Positions 40,408-48,980 of a DNA stretch of 64,000 nt are shown piece by piece. The notes beneath the pieces were generated by a model. It worked only from the letters and a program-made list of their open reading frames with translations. It made no database searches and had not been told where the DNA came from. Within the stretch, counting starts at the first letter, position 1. Each line of letters starts with the position of its first letter. A program made the position numbers and the translations under genes. This DNA is from Paenibacillus rubinfantis (lineage in GTDB: Bacteria > Bacillota > Bacilli > Paenibacillales > Paenibacillaceae): assembly GCF_001486505.1 (NCBI RefSeq), contig NZ_LN909066.1, forward strand, positions 662,452 to 726,451, in the 5' to 3' direction.

Positions 40408-42279
40408 ATGATCAGCAGTTGGATGAAAAAACATCTGGAAACGTCCGTCCGTCAAGTCCTTTCAAAGCTTGGCCACAGCGCCGAAGTTCTCCCAGATGTC
40501 GTGATCGAGCGGCCGGCCCGTCCGGAGCATGGGGAGTATTCGACTAACATCGCGATGCAACTGGCCCAAACGCTGCGTCAACCTCCGCTACACATAGCTG
40601 CGCTACTGAGAGATGAATTGGATCAAACGGGCCGGATGGAAGGGCTTTTTCACCAGATCGAAACCGCGCCGCCGGGCTTCCTCAACTTCCGCGTGGATTG
40701 GAACGAATGGGCCCGCAAGTCCTTTCGTCTTCCGCAAGCGGTTCGCGAAAAAGTCGTGATCGAACATACCTCCATCAATCCGAACAAGTCCGCACATATC
40801 GGCCACCTGAGAAATGCCTGCATCGGCGACTTGCTGGCGCGGTTACTCAAGAGGGCCGGCTACCATGTCGAAGTGCATAATTACATCGACGATCTGGGGA
40901 ATCAGCTGGCAGACACCGTAGTTGGGTTACTGCAGTTGGAACATCAGGCGACCCACCTGAGATTCGGGGATTTCTGTTGGGATGTCTATTCCAAGGTGAA
41001 CAAAGAATACATCGAACAACCGTCTCTGTTGGAGCAGAGAACGAAGGTGCTGCAAGCGCTCGAGGATGGAGACGGGAACCTGGCTTGGCTCGGCTTGCTA
41101 ACGGCTGAGCGCATCGTGCGAGAACATCTGGAGGAAATGAAGGCGTTTGGCATCGATTACGATTTGTTGGTCTGGGAAAGCAACATCGTCCGGCAAGGGT
41201 TCTGGGACACCGCCTTTCGTTTGCTGCAGAAGACCGATCTATTCCATCAAGAAACATCCGGCAAGTTGGAGGGCTGCTGGGTCCTGAAGCAGCCTGTCGC
41301 AGAGGAGGTGGAGCCTGATAACGAACATCAGGCCGATAAGGTGCTGGTTCGGTCCAACGGAATTTTAACGTATACAGCCAAGGATATCGCCTATCATCTT
41401 TGGAAGTTTGGGGGGCTGGGGAACGACTTCAGATACAAACCGTTTGCAGACGGGCTCTGGACTACGAGTGCGGAAGGCCTCACCGCCGATTACGGCAAGG
41501 CGGATCTCGTCGTTAACGTGATTGACCACCGGCAAGCGTATCCGCAAGCGATGGTGAAGCAAGCGCTCGAGGCGCTAGGCTTCACTACCCAGGCGGAGAA
41601 GCTGCGCCACGTCGGTTACGGTGTCGTGTCGTTAAGCCCTGGCGCTGCACGGGAGCTAGGCCTCGACACTACGGACGGTAAAACCTCGTACGCCATGTCC
41701 GGCAGACAAGGGATCGGTATCAAAGTGTCCGATTTGCTGGATCGGATGGAAGCGCAAATCGAAGCCAGACGGTCCGATCCCGCAGGGTTGTCCAGCCGTC
41801 TAATCGCCGCAGCGGCGATCCGTTATTACCTGCTGCGGTTCGCTTTACCAACCGAAGTGGTATTCGACATTCAGCAGGCCACCGAGACAACCGGCAATAC
41901 CGGCGTCTACTTGATGTACGCTCATGCCCGGGCTACTGGAATCTTGGCCAAAGCCGAAGCTGGCGGCCTCCCACGGACGGAGTCGCTCCAGCTTCCGGAG
42001 GACATCGCTCCGTTGGATCATGCCGAACACGCTCTGTTGAGGCAAATCGCAGCATGGCCCGATACGCTAAGCACCGCGTGTGAGGAACTGTCCCCTACGC
42101 CGATCTGCCATTTCGCATACGAGCTCGCCACCTTGTTTAATCATTTTTATACTGCCTGTCCGATCCTTAAAGCCGAGCCGGAGCGGCAAGCCTACCGCCT
42201 GTGGCTGACGGCGAAATTTAAGGAGACGATCGCCGATGCGCTGAATGTCATCGGCTTGCCGGCTCCGGATCGCATGTAA
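40408..42279 (+). CDS. argS: Arginine--tRNA ligase, divergent form
   Basis: About 623 residues, longer than the ~556 of B. subtilis ArgS. Charges tRNA-Arg with arginine in the cytoplasm. An N-terminal additional domain (EHGEYSTNIAMQLAQTL) recognises the tRNA. The HIGH-type motif is NPNKSAHIGHLRNACIGD near 130, and the KMSKS-equivalent is MSGRQGIGIKVSDLLD. VINVIDHRQAYP and a DALR-type anticodon domain (YLMYAHARATGIL) follow. GGAGG before ATG 40408 sets the start. T-box control and the unusual motifs suggest a second, inducible enzyme beside a standard copy elsewhere (inference). Confidence 0.88.
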   Translation: MISSWMKKHLETSVRQVLSKLGHSAEVLPDVVIERPARPEHGEYSTNIAMQLAQTLRQPPLHIAALLRDELDQTGRMEGLFHQIETAPPGFLNFRVDWNEWARKSFRLPQAVREKVVIEHTSINPNKSAHIGHLRNACIGDLLARLLKRAGYHVEVHNYIDDLGNQLADTVVGLLQLEHQATHLRFGDFCWDVYSKVNKEYIEQPSLLEQRTKVLQALEDGDGNLAWLGLLTAERIVREHLEEMKAFGIDYDLLVWESNIVRQGFWDTAFRLLQKTDLFHQETSGKLEGCWVLKQPVAEEVEPDNEHQADKVLVRSNGILTYTAKDIAYHLWKFGGLGNDFRYKPFADGLWTTSAEGLTADYGKADLVVNVIDHRQAYPQAMVKQALEALGFTTQAEKLRHVGYGVVSLSPGAARELGLDTTDGKTSYAMSGRQGIGIKVSDLLDRMEAQIEARRSDPAGLSSRLIAAAAIRYYLLRFALPTEVVFDIQQATETTGNTGVYLMYAHARATGILAKAEAGGLPRTESLQLPEDIAPLDHAEHALLRQIAAWPDTLSTACEELSPTPICHFAYELATLFNHFYTACPILKAEPERQAYRLWLTAKFKETIADALNVIGLPAPDRM

Positions 42280-42285
42280 GCATAA

Positions 42286-42318
42286 AAAGGCGCGACCGGA
42301 TCTACCAGCCGCGCCTTT
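42286..42318. terminator. Terminator after argS
   Basis: AAAGGCGCG (42286-42294) and CGCGCCTTT (42310-42318) form a perfect 9-bp stem with a 15-base loop. Confidence 0.75.
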
Positions 42319-42357
42319 ACCCTGGGTGGACATTTCGCCCCCATCAATTCAAAACGT

Positions 42358-43152
42358 TCAAACGTTTAATTCTCTTTTGCGATAAGCCGCATAAGTGAAA
42401 ACCACCAGCCCCGCCACCAGGAGGAGGGATAACGCGGTTATCCCTGCATGAAGGCCTTCTCCATTAACGATACGCGCATAGCTGAAGTATTTGAAGGGTG
42501 TGAGTACGTTCAAAGCGTTTAGCTGATCCGTCAGGTCGGTGATTTTGGAAATCACAAAGCATCCCAGCAGAACCCCCGTGGCGATGGAGCCGGACGTTTT
42601 GGGGCGTTTCAGCAGGGCCGAAAGCACCGTACCGAGCGACAGAAAGATCAGTTGAACCAACAGTAAGCTAGCCATGAACTGCAGGATTTCCTCCGTAATC
42701 GCTTCCCCTTGATTATAGGCGGAAACCATCACCAGCGAGGAAACTAGCGTAACAAGGTTCAGGAGGATCGCCTGGACCAGGGCAGCGAGCAGTTTGGCCG
42801 TCAGGATGGTCCCCCGCGACACCGGCTTCACGATCAGAAATTCAACGGTTTTGTCCCGTTCCTCTTTCGCGATGATCCCGCTACCCAGCAGGACCGCGTG
42901 GATGGCTACCGTGAGCTCGATATACAAAAACAGCATGGCAAAATATCCGCTGATCTGCGTGACATCAAATGAACCAAATCCCAGCAGCGCCTTCATCGTT
43001 TGCGGCAAGGCATCAAACACCTCGCTGCTTGCGCCGCCGGCTGAATAAGCCGAATACTTGCTCATTCCGCTGACAACCAGCAAGAACAGGCACACGCTCC
43101 AGATGATCAAGCCTCGCCGGTAAGCCCTTAGTTCCCTCCGGAAGATATTCAT
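42358..43152 (-). CDS. ABC-2 type transporter permease
   Basis: A 264-residue permease with about six membrane segments. N-terminal basic end (MNIFRRELRAYRRGLIIW) and then the ABC-2 loop KEERDKTVEFLIVKPVSRGTIL (in parts) that contacts the ATPase. Sister of the preceding permease (its loop reads KESRERTADFLLVKPVSRAKI). Works with the ATPase at 44010-44891 as an exporter of unknown substrate, possibly a lipid, peptide or antibiotic. ATG behind TGGAGGAAGTGCG. Confidence 0.87.
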   Translation of the reverse strand: MNIFRRELRAYRRGLIIWSVCLFLLVVSGMSKYSAYSAGGASSEVFDALPQTMKALLGFGSFDVTQISGYFAMLFLYIELTVAIHAVLLGSGIIAKEERDKTVEFLIVKPVSRGTILTAKLLAALVQAILLNLVTLVSSLVMVSAYNQGEAITEEILQFMASLLLVQLIFLSLGTVLSALLKRPKTSGSIATGVLLGCFVISKITDLTDQLNALNVLTPFKYFSYARIVNGEGLHAGITALSLLLVAGLVVFTYAAYRKRELNV

Positions 43153-43199
43153 CGCACTTCCTCCATTCCATAGAATCCAATGCTTCCAAGCCGTCGCCT

Positions 43200-44003
43200 T
43201 TAGCTCACCGCGTGGACATCTTTGTTCAGATAGACTGTGTAGCTTAAAGCCACCGCAACCCCAATAATCACGGCAGCGGCTATCAGATAAGGCGTCTCAT
43301 ACCCGGCATGGGCCAGCACGTAGGATGGCTCGAAGTATTTGAACGGCGAGATAAATCGGATCAGCTCTTTGTCCTCCCCGCTCGCGAGCAGCGCGCCAAT
43401 CAGATACAATCCAAAGACCACGCCCAGTGATAACGGAAGGACGCTCCTGAGTTTGGCAAAAAACACGGAAGACGCCATACCGATCGCCAAAAACATCAGT
43501 TGGACAAAAAATAACGTCAAATGGATCAGCATAAACAGTTTTGCGCTGAAATCTTCCGTTTTGACACCGTTTGCGATGAGAAACGCAGCCGCATAAAAGA
43601 CGAGATTCGTTGCGATCAAGATCAGCACCGCAGCCACCAGCTTGGAGCTGACGATCTTAGCCCGCGAGACCGGTTTGACCAGCAGGAAATCCGCCGTGCG
43701 CTCCCGCGACTCCTTCGTGAGGATCGACACGCCCAGGTTCATCGCCTGAATCGCCCCACACAAGACGATGATCGAGAAGACCATGGAGTATAACCCCAGA
43801 ATCGAGGCGATTCGATCCAAATCAATCCCTAGCATCGCTCGAACGGATTCCGGGTAACTGCCGAGCAGCTTTTTGAAATCTTCGGCATCGCTCGCTACGC
43901 TGGGGTAAATCGATAAGTAGAGGGCCGCCAAGGCAATCATCGCTAAGGTCCAGACGATCGCCGATTTCCTCAGCGACTTCCATTAATGTATGAACATATT
44001 CAT
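43200..44003 (-). pseudogene. ABC-2 permease with an in-frame stop at codon 7
   Basis: The gene starts ATG 44003 behind AAGGAGGATTAAGCCGTC and reads MNMFIH, then TAA (43985-43983), then WKSLRKSAIVWTLAMIALAAL in parts and on to 43200. The sister permease has an unbroken start, so the TAA probably replaced GAA or GAG. Downstream the frame is intact for 246 residues from ATG 43940, with about six membrane segments. A shortened product could still be made from 43940, but that ATG has no good ribosome site. Nonsense mutation or sequencing error; read-through is less likely. Confidence 0.75.
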
Positions 44004-44009
44004 GACGGC

Positions 44010-44891
44010 TTAATCCTCCTTCACGTAGTAATGCAGGAAGATTTCCTCCAGATCGGGCTCCACGATCGAAATATTGGTTAACTGAAAGGCAGTGATTCTT
44101 TGCAGCATTGCGTTGAGGCTGCCCTTAAAGATGAAGCTGGCTGATGTTCCCTTCAGTTCAAGATTGCTAACACCATCTAGGTCGAGGGCCGCCGGATCGA
44201 TCGCGGACTTGGCTTCCAGGCTGACTTTCTTGTAGTTATTGTCCTGTAAGTCGCTCATCTTCTCCTGCTTGATGATCCGTCCCTCCTTGATGAAGGCGAC
44301 GCGGCTGCACATTTTCTGGACTTCGCTCAGAATATGGGACGAGAAAAATACGGTCGCCCCCTTTCGGTTCTCCTCCGCGATCAGCTCGAAGAACGTTTGC
44401 TGCATCAGCGGATCAAGCCCGCTGGTCGGCTCATCCAAAAGGATCAGCTTCGGCTCATGCAGCAGCCCCTGCACGATCCCCACCTTTTTCTTGTTCCCGA
44501 AGGACAGGTCATCGATTTTCTTCTTCAGATCCAAATCCATGCGCTCAGCTAATTCCTGAATACGCTTCGTGCAGTCCTTCTTATAGAAGCTTGCGGAATA
44601 TTGGAGTAGATCCATCACACGCATGCCATCATAATAAAAGACTTCCGAAGGCAGATACCCGAGCTCCTTGCGGATCTCAGGATGCGTGGTACAGCTCTTG
44701 CCAAATAGGGTGGCACTGCCGCTGGTCGGAGAAATAAGCCCAAGCAGCGTCCGAATCGTCGTTGACTTTCCCGCCCCGTTGGGACCGATAAAGCCAAAGA
44801 TCTCCCCCTCCTCCACCTGCAGGTTCACGTCGCTGATTCCTCTGGCCTTACCGTACCGTTTCGTGAGATTTCTCAATTCTATCACGCTCAT
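44010..44891 (-). CDS. ABC transporter ATP-binding protein
   Basis: A 293-residue single ABC ATPase of the drug/sodium export (CcmA/NatA-like) group. Walker A GFIGPNGAGKSTTIRTLLGL is near residue 35, signature LSFGNKKKVGIVQGLLHEP, Walker B LILLDEPTSGLDPLMQQ, and the C-terminal part (residues ~220-290) is a small regulatory domain. GGAGGGCGTTCCC precedes ATG 44891. It follows the TetR gene by 34 bases and its stop is 6 bases before the ATG of the broken permease. Confidence 0.92.
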   Translation of the reverse strand: MSVIELRNLTKRYGKARGISDVNLQVEEGEIFGFIGPNGAGKSTTIRTLLGLISPTSGSATLFGKSCTTHPEIRKELGYLPSEVFYYDGMRVMDLLQYSASFYKKDCTKRIQELAERMDLDLKKKIDDLSFGNKKKVGIVQGLLHEPKLILLDEPTSGLDPLMQQTFFELIAEENRKGATVFFSSHILSEVQKMCSRVAFIKEGRIIKQEKMSDLQDNNYKKVSLEAKSAIDPAALDLDGVSNLELKGTSASFIFKGSLNAMLQRITAFQLTNISIVEPDLEEIFLHYYVKED

Positions 44892-44925
44892 GGGAACGCC
44901 CTCCTCCTCATATGAACCGCCGCAC

Positions 44926-45540
44926 CTACAAATATTCCGGTCTGTAAAACTGCGATCTCAGCATATCAAGGCAGAGGAGAAACCCTCTCGTGATTTCCTT
45001 GATATCAAATTTGTTCTCCCTAGACATCTGGTTGGTGAAGCCCTCCGCCATCCATGTCAACATGTTAATGAGGAGCTCCAGATCAATCCCTTCCTTAAAC
45101 TTCGATTCATCCACGCCGGTCAAGGCCATCCGGTTCCGAACCTCCTCCCCTTTGGCAAAGAGCGCCTTAATTTCCGGACGAACCTCCTCATGGGTTTCAA
45201 AATAAACGCTGGTTAAGAAAGACAGTAACGCCGGGTGCTTATCGACCATCGCTACCTTGATGTTGGTGGCTTGCTTGATCCGCTCGAAGAAATCCGTCAC
45301 CGTATGATCGTATTTGGCTTCAATTTCGTTCATCACCAAGTCGCTGCAATAGTTGATCAAATATAGATACAACGCCTTCTTCGTGCCGAAATAGTGGAAT
45401 ACCATCGCTTTGGATATTCCCGCTTCGGCGGCGATGTCGTTGATCGATGTTTTCTTATATCCGGTAGTGCCGAAACACGTTAACGCTGCATCGATAATCG
45501 TATGTTGCTTCTCCAGGGGCAAGCTAAAAAACTTCTCCAT
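44926..45540 (-). CDS. TetR/AcrR-family repressor of the ABC operon
   Basis: A 204-residue TetR protein. Helix-turn-helix: QHTIIDAALTCFGTTGYKKTSINDIAAEAGISKAMVFHYFGTKKALYLYL, given here only as motif parts TTGYKKTSINDIA and GISKAMVFHYFGTK. First gene of TetR-ATPase-permease-permease on the minus strand. Two 20-base direct repeats around its promoter are the likely self-operators. ATG 45540 behind GAGGAGGTGAAGAG. Confidence 0.88.
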   Translation of the reverse strand: MEKFFSLPLEKQHTIIDAALTCFGTTGYKKTSINDIAAEAGISKAMVFHYFGTKKALYLYLINYCSDLVMNEIEAKYDHTVTDFFERIKQATNIKVAMVDKHPALLSFLTSVYFETHEEVRPEIKALFAKGEEVRNRMALTGVDESKFKEGIDLELLINMLTWMAEGFTNQMSRENKFDIKEITRGFLLCLDMLRSQFYRPEYL

Positions 45541-45559
45541 CTCTTCACCTCCTCAAAGG

Positions 45560-45612
45560 CTATAAACCGAATTGGTCGAGAAGATCATACTGCTATAAAC
45601 CGATTCGGTCAA
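45560..45612 (-). promoter_or_regulatory. TetR-operon promoter with two operators
   Basis: On the minus strand TTGACC (45607-45612) and TATGAT (45584-45589) are 17 bases apart. Operator-like repeats CTATAAACCGATTCGGTCAA (45593-45612, + strand) and CTATAAACCGAATTGGTCGA (45560-45579) start 33 bases apart; each contains an ACCGA/TCGGT near-palindrome. One covers the -35, the other the transcription start. Confidence 0.7.
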
Positions 45613-45770
45613 TAGATTTCGTGACGTTTTTTTGAATAAATTAGTTCCTCTGCAAGTATGTTTTAGTGGAAGGTTTGGAAGCGGATACAACGCAATCCCT
45701 TTCACAACCGATGTAGGCTCAATCCGTTCCGAATCCAAAGGGGTTACGAAACCAGGGAGGGATCATCAGC

Positions 45771-47150
45771 ATGTCATTCATGAAAAAAAGAAGTTGGGCC
45801 ATCACTTCCGTGTTGTTGTGTACGGCATTAGGCGGGACGCTGCTAGCCGGGTGCTCCGGATCCGGCGACAAGTCGGCCAGCTCCGGAAAAACGACGATTA
45901 CGGTAACCTACCGTGACGACGGAGCGGGGGAAAAAGGTTCGCTGTACCGTTGGTTAACAGAGATTGCTGCCGACTACCCCAACAAAGAGGTTGAGATTAA
46001 GCCGTCGCCAATCCAAGCCTCCGAAGGTGACTATTTCGCGAAAATCGCTTTAGCCTTGAAGTCCAAAGATACCGCGCCGGATATTGTGACGGAGGACACG
46101 TTTATTCTCAATTCCGACGCCAGCGCCGGTTATCTGGAACCGCTGGATGAGCGGCTGAAGGCATGGGAGGACTGGACGAACGGTTCATTTATTGAGGCGA
46201 TGAAGAAAGGCGTGACCGCCAGTGACGGCAAGGTGTACGGCGTACCGTACAATACCGACTCGCGGGGCCTTTGGTACAACAAGGAAATCTTTAAACAAGT
46301 TGGCCTTCCCGAGGAGTGGACGCCAAAGAATTGGGAGGAAGTACTGGATGCGGCCCGCACGGTTAAGGAAAAAGCGCCGGACATCGTCCCGATCTGGATG
46401 AATATGGGGAAAGCGACCGGGGAAGCCACCTCGATGCAAACGTACGAAATGCTCCTCTACGGCACCGGTGAACGGTTGTATGACGATGCTAGCGGGAAAT
46501 GGATCATTCAAAGTCAGGGCATTCTCGATGCGTTAGGTTTTGTTGAAACCGTTAATAAGGAAAAGCTCGGACCGCCTCTCTCCAAGGTGCTGAACGGGCA
46601 AGCCGGCAACACCGCTTCCCGCGAATACTTGCCCCAAGGTAAGCTGGCTATCTCCCTCGATGGCTCCTGGATCACCGGCAACTATCAGGAATCCGGCGCC
46701 TCGCCTTGGCCGGAATACAAGGACGTGCTTGGTTTTGCTCCTATGCCAACGAGCCAGGGCCAAGCGCCGGGTTCCATCACCCTCGCCGGGGGCTGGGCGT
46801 TATCCATTCCAAGCAACGCCAAGCATAAAGACGAAGCTTGGGAGTTTATCAAATACGCGCTGAACAAGGAAAACAGCCAGAAGCTCGTCACCGCTTCGGG
46901 CAACATTACCGTCCGGGCCGACGTCGCCAAGGATCCCGGATACACCAAAATGCCATTTAACGAGATCGCTACGGAATACCTGCAAAACGCCGAATTCCGG
47001 CCGGCGCAGGATAAATACCCGGAAGTCTCCACGCAAATCCAGACGATGGTCGAGTCCGTCGCAACGGGGACCTCCCCTGCGGACGCCGCGCAGAAGTACG
47101 CCCAGGACGTGACCCGAATTGTGGGTGAAGATGCGGTGATCCAAAAATAA
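45771..47150 (+). CDS. ABC sugar importer, solute-binding lipoprotein
   Basis: A 459-residue extracellular binding protein of the CUT1 family. The signal ends in the lipobox LLAGC (Cys near residue 28). The mature protein is anchored to the membrane and captures a saccharide for the two permeases that follow. Typical stretches are APDIVTEDTFILNSDASAGYLEPL and NTDSRGLWYNKEIF in parts, and AGGWALSIPSNAKHKDEAWEFIKY. The sugar is not identifiable by eye. AGGGAGGGATCATCAGC precedes ATG 45771. Confidence 0.92.
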   Translation: MSFMKKRSWAITSVLLCTALGGTLLAGCSGSGDKSASSGKTTITVTYRDDGAGEKGSLYRWLTEIAADYPNKEVEIKPSPIQASEGDYFAKIALALKSKDTAPDIVTEDTFILNSDASAGYLEPLDERLKAWEDWTNGSFIEAMKKGVTASDGKVYGVPYNTDSRGLWYNKEIFKQVGLPEEWTPKNWEEVLDAARTVKEKAPDIVPIWMNMGKATGEATSMQTYEMLLYGTGERLYDDASGKWIIQSQGILDALGFVETVNKEKLGPPLSKVLNGQAGNTASREYLPQGKLAISLDGSWITGNYQESGASPWPEYKDVLGFAPMPTSQGQAPGSITLAGGWALSIPSNAKHKDEAWEFIKYALNKENSQKLVTASGNITVRADVAKDPGYTKMPFNEIATEYLQNAEFRPAQDKYPEVSTQIQTMVESVATGTSPADAAQKYAQDVTRIVGEDAVIQK

Positions 47151-47210
47151 CGCTTAGAGCTTGCAACAAAACTAGCGGCAAAGCATTGCCTTCCGGAAGG
47201 AGAACAAATC

Positions 47211-48098
47211 ATGAGCAGCATGACGGCTGAAGGTTATTCCAGAAAACGAAACTCTTATGCGTGGCTGTATTTCATGCTCCCTTCGATTGCGATAATGCTG
47301 GTGTTTTTTATTTATCCCGTCTTTCTGACCTTTTTCTATTCGTTTACGAATCTGGCCTTAACGGGGGAATCCGCCCGAGAGTTGAAGTTTGTTGGCTTTG
47401 ACAACTATCTCCACATGTTTAAGGACCCGACGGTGAAGATCAGCATTTGGAATACGCTGATCTTTCTGTTTGGCTCTGCGGTGATCGGCCAACAGGTGCT
47501 GGGCTTTCTGATCGCCCTGCTGATGAAGCACAAGAACCGAACGTTTCGCCGGGTAATCGGCACCGTTGTCCTGGCCGGCTGGGTCACCCCGGAGATCGTC
47601 TGCGCTTTGTGCTTGTACAGCTTCTTTGGCGACGAAGGCACGTTGAACTCGATCATCACCTCGCTGGGGATTCCGGCGGTCACTTGGCTTTATACGGTAC
47701 CGATGCTGACAATTATCCTCGCCAATATCTGGCACGGAACGGCTTTCTCGATGCTCGTCTTTCAAGCGGCGCTGGACGACGTTCCCAGCGAGGTGGAAGA
47801 AGCGGCTGTCGTTGACGGAGCGTCACGATGGCAGGTACTCATTCGAATCATCATCCCTTATATCAAAGAGACGTTTATGACCAACATGATGCTGGTCACG
47901 TTACAGACGTTGGGCGTATTCGGATTAATCTATGCCATGACCGGCGGCGGCCCGGGAACGTCCACGACCACACTGCCGATCTTTATGTACAACCAAGCCT
48001 TTGTGAACTATCAACTGGGGTACGGAACGGCGATTTCCTTGCTGCTGCTGCTCATCGGGATCGTGCTGAGCTTGTTCTATACCCGCTCGTTGAAATAG
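47211..48098 (+). CDS. ABC sugar importer permease (MalF-type)
   Basis: A 295-residue, six-segment CUT1 permease. N-terminal segment (WLYFMLPSIAIMLVFFIYPVFLTFFYSF in parts), and the EAA loop EEAAVVDGASRWQVLIRIIIPYIK that contacts the ATPase. Works with the solute-binding protein and the second permease; the ATPase is not in the window and is probably a shared MsmX-type protein. AGGAGAACAAATC precedes ATG 47211. It is 60 bases after the binding protein. Confidence 0.93.
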   Translation: MSSMTAEGYSRKRNSYAWLYFMLPSIAIMLVFFIYPVFLTFFYSFTNLALTGESARELKFVGFDNYLHMFKDPTVKISIWNTLIFLFGSAVIGQQVLGFLIALLMKHKNRTFRRVIGTVVLAGWVTPEIVCALCLYSFFGDEGTLNSIITSLGIPAVTWLYTVPMLTIILANIWHGTAFSMLVFQAALDDVPSEVEEAAVVDGASRWQVLIRIIIPYIKETFMTNMMLVTLQTLGVFGLIYAMTGGGPGTSTTTLPIFMYNQAFVNYQLGYGTAISLLLLLIGIVLSLFYTRSLK

Positions 48099-48121
48099 TC
48101 CAAGTGCAAGGAGACTTCCAT

Positions 48122-48955
48122 ATGAACGCAAAACAACGGAAAACCATCTACCGGATCCTGCCCTATGCGATCCTTACGTTTATCGGGATCTGCTTCGTCC
48201 TGCCCCTGCTGTGGGTTGCGGTCGCTTCCATCGACGCCAATGCCATGCAGACGTTGAAGCTGCCGCAGCGATTTACGGCGGACAATTACATTGAAGTGAT
48301 CACCAGCGGCGAGAACCAGCGCGCTTTCCTGATCGGCTTGATCATGTCGCTGGGGCAAGCGGTACTCGTGGTCATTTTGGCGCTGCTGGCCGCTTATCCG
48401 TTGTCCCGGTACCAGATGAAATACAAGAAGCCGTTTATGCTCACGATCCTGTTTATGACCTCCCTGCCGATCACCGCCGTGATGGTCCCGGTCTACCAGC
48501 TGTTTCTGAGCCTGAAGCTGTATGACCAGATCTTTGGTGTCATTTTGTTCTATGTCGCTTCCTCCATGCCCTACGGCATCTGGATGCTCAAGAACTTCAT
48601 GGATTCGGTTCCGTTGGATTTGGAGGAAGCCGCTTGGGTGGATGGAGCTTCCGTATTTACGGGCATCCGTAGTGTCATTGCACCACTGATGATTCCAGGG
48701 ATTTGCACGGTGGCGATCTTCACCTTCTCCGGAAGCTGGGGCAACTTCTTTGTTCCGTACATTTTGCTGCAAAATCCCGAGAACTTCCCGGCTTCCTTGA
48801 AGCTGTATCAGTTTTTCGGTCAATACGGCATGGTGGAATACGGCAATCTTGCCGCCTTCTCCATCCTGTATGCCATCCCGTCCATTGTGCTGTATATTTT
48901 GTCCCAACGGTTTATGTCCAAGGGGTTTGGCTTACAAGGCGGAACAAAGGGGTAA
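48122..48955 (+). CDS. ABC sugar importer permease (MalG-type)
   Basis: About 277 residues with six segments; the EAA loop is LEEAAWVDGASVFTGIRSVIAPLMIPG in parts. An in-frame opening reaches 47828, but CAAGGAGACTTCCAT places ATG at 48122 and the first segment begins there. It completes the binding protein-permease-permease set for carbohydrate uptake, and is 23 bases after the first permease. Confidence 0.93.
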   Translation: MNAKQRKTIYRILPYAILTFIGICFVLPLLWVAVASIDANAMQTLKLPQRFTADNYIEVITSGENQRAFLIGLIMSLGQAVLVVILALLAAYPLSRYQMKYKKPFMLTILFMTSLPITAVMVPVYQLFLSLKLYDQIFGVILFYVASSMPYGIWMLKNFMDSVPLDLEEAAWVDGASVFTGIRSVIAPLMIPGICTVAIFTFSGSWGNFFVPYILLQNPENFPASLKLYQFFGQYGMVEYGNLAAFSILYAIPSIVLYILSQRFMSKGFGLQGGTKG

Positions 48956-48980
48956 GCGAAAAACTCGCTTACCCCTTCTT
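48947..48980. terminator. Terminator shared by sugar importer and WYL regulator
   Basis: AAGGGGTAAGCGA and TCGCTTACCCCTT form a perfect 13-bp stem with a 5-base loop, followed by CTTCTTCTC. The arms overlap both stop codons. Confidence 0.85.

Noticed and set aside
43200..43940. Intact 246-residue permease starting at 43940
   Set aside because: The ribosome site, ATG and conserved N-terminal residues lie upstream at 44003, with one stop codon in between, so the gene is better described as interrupted.
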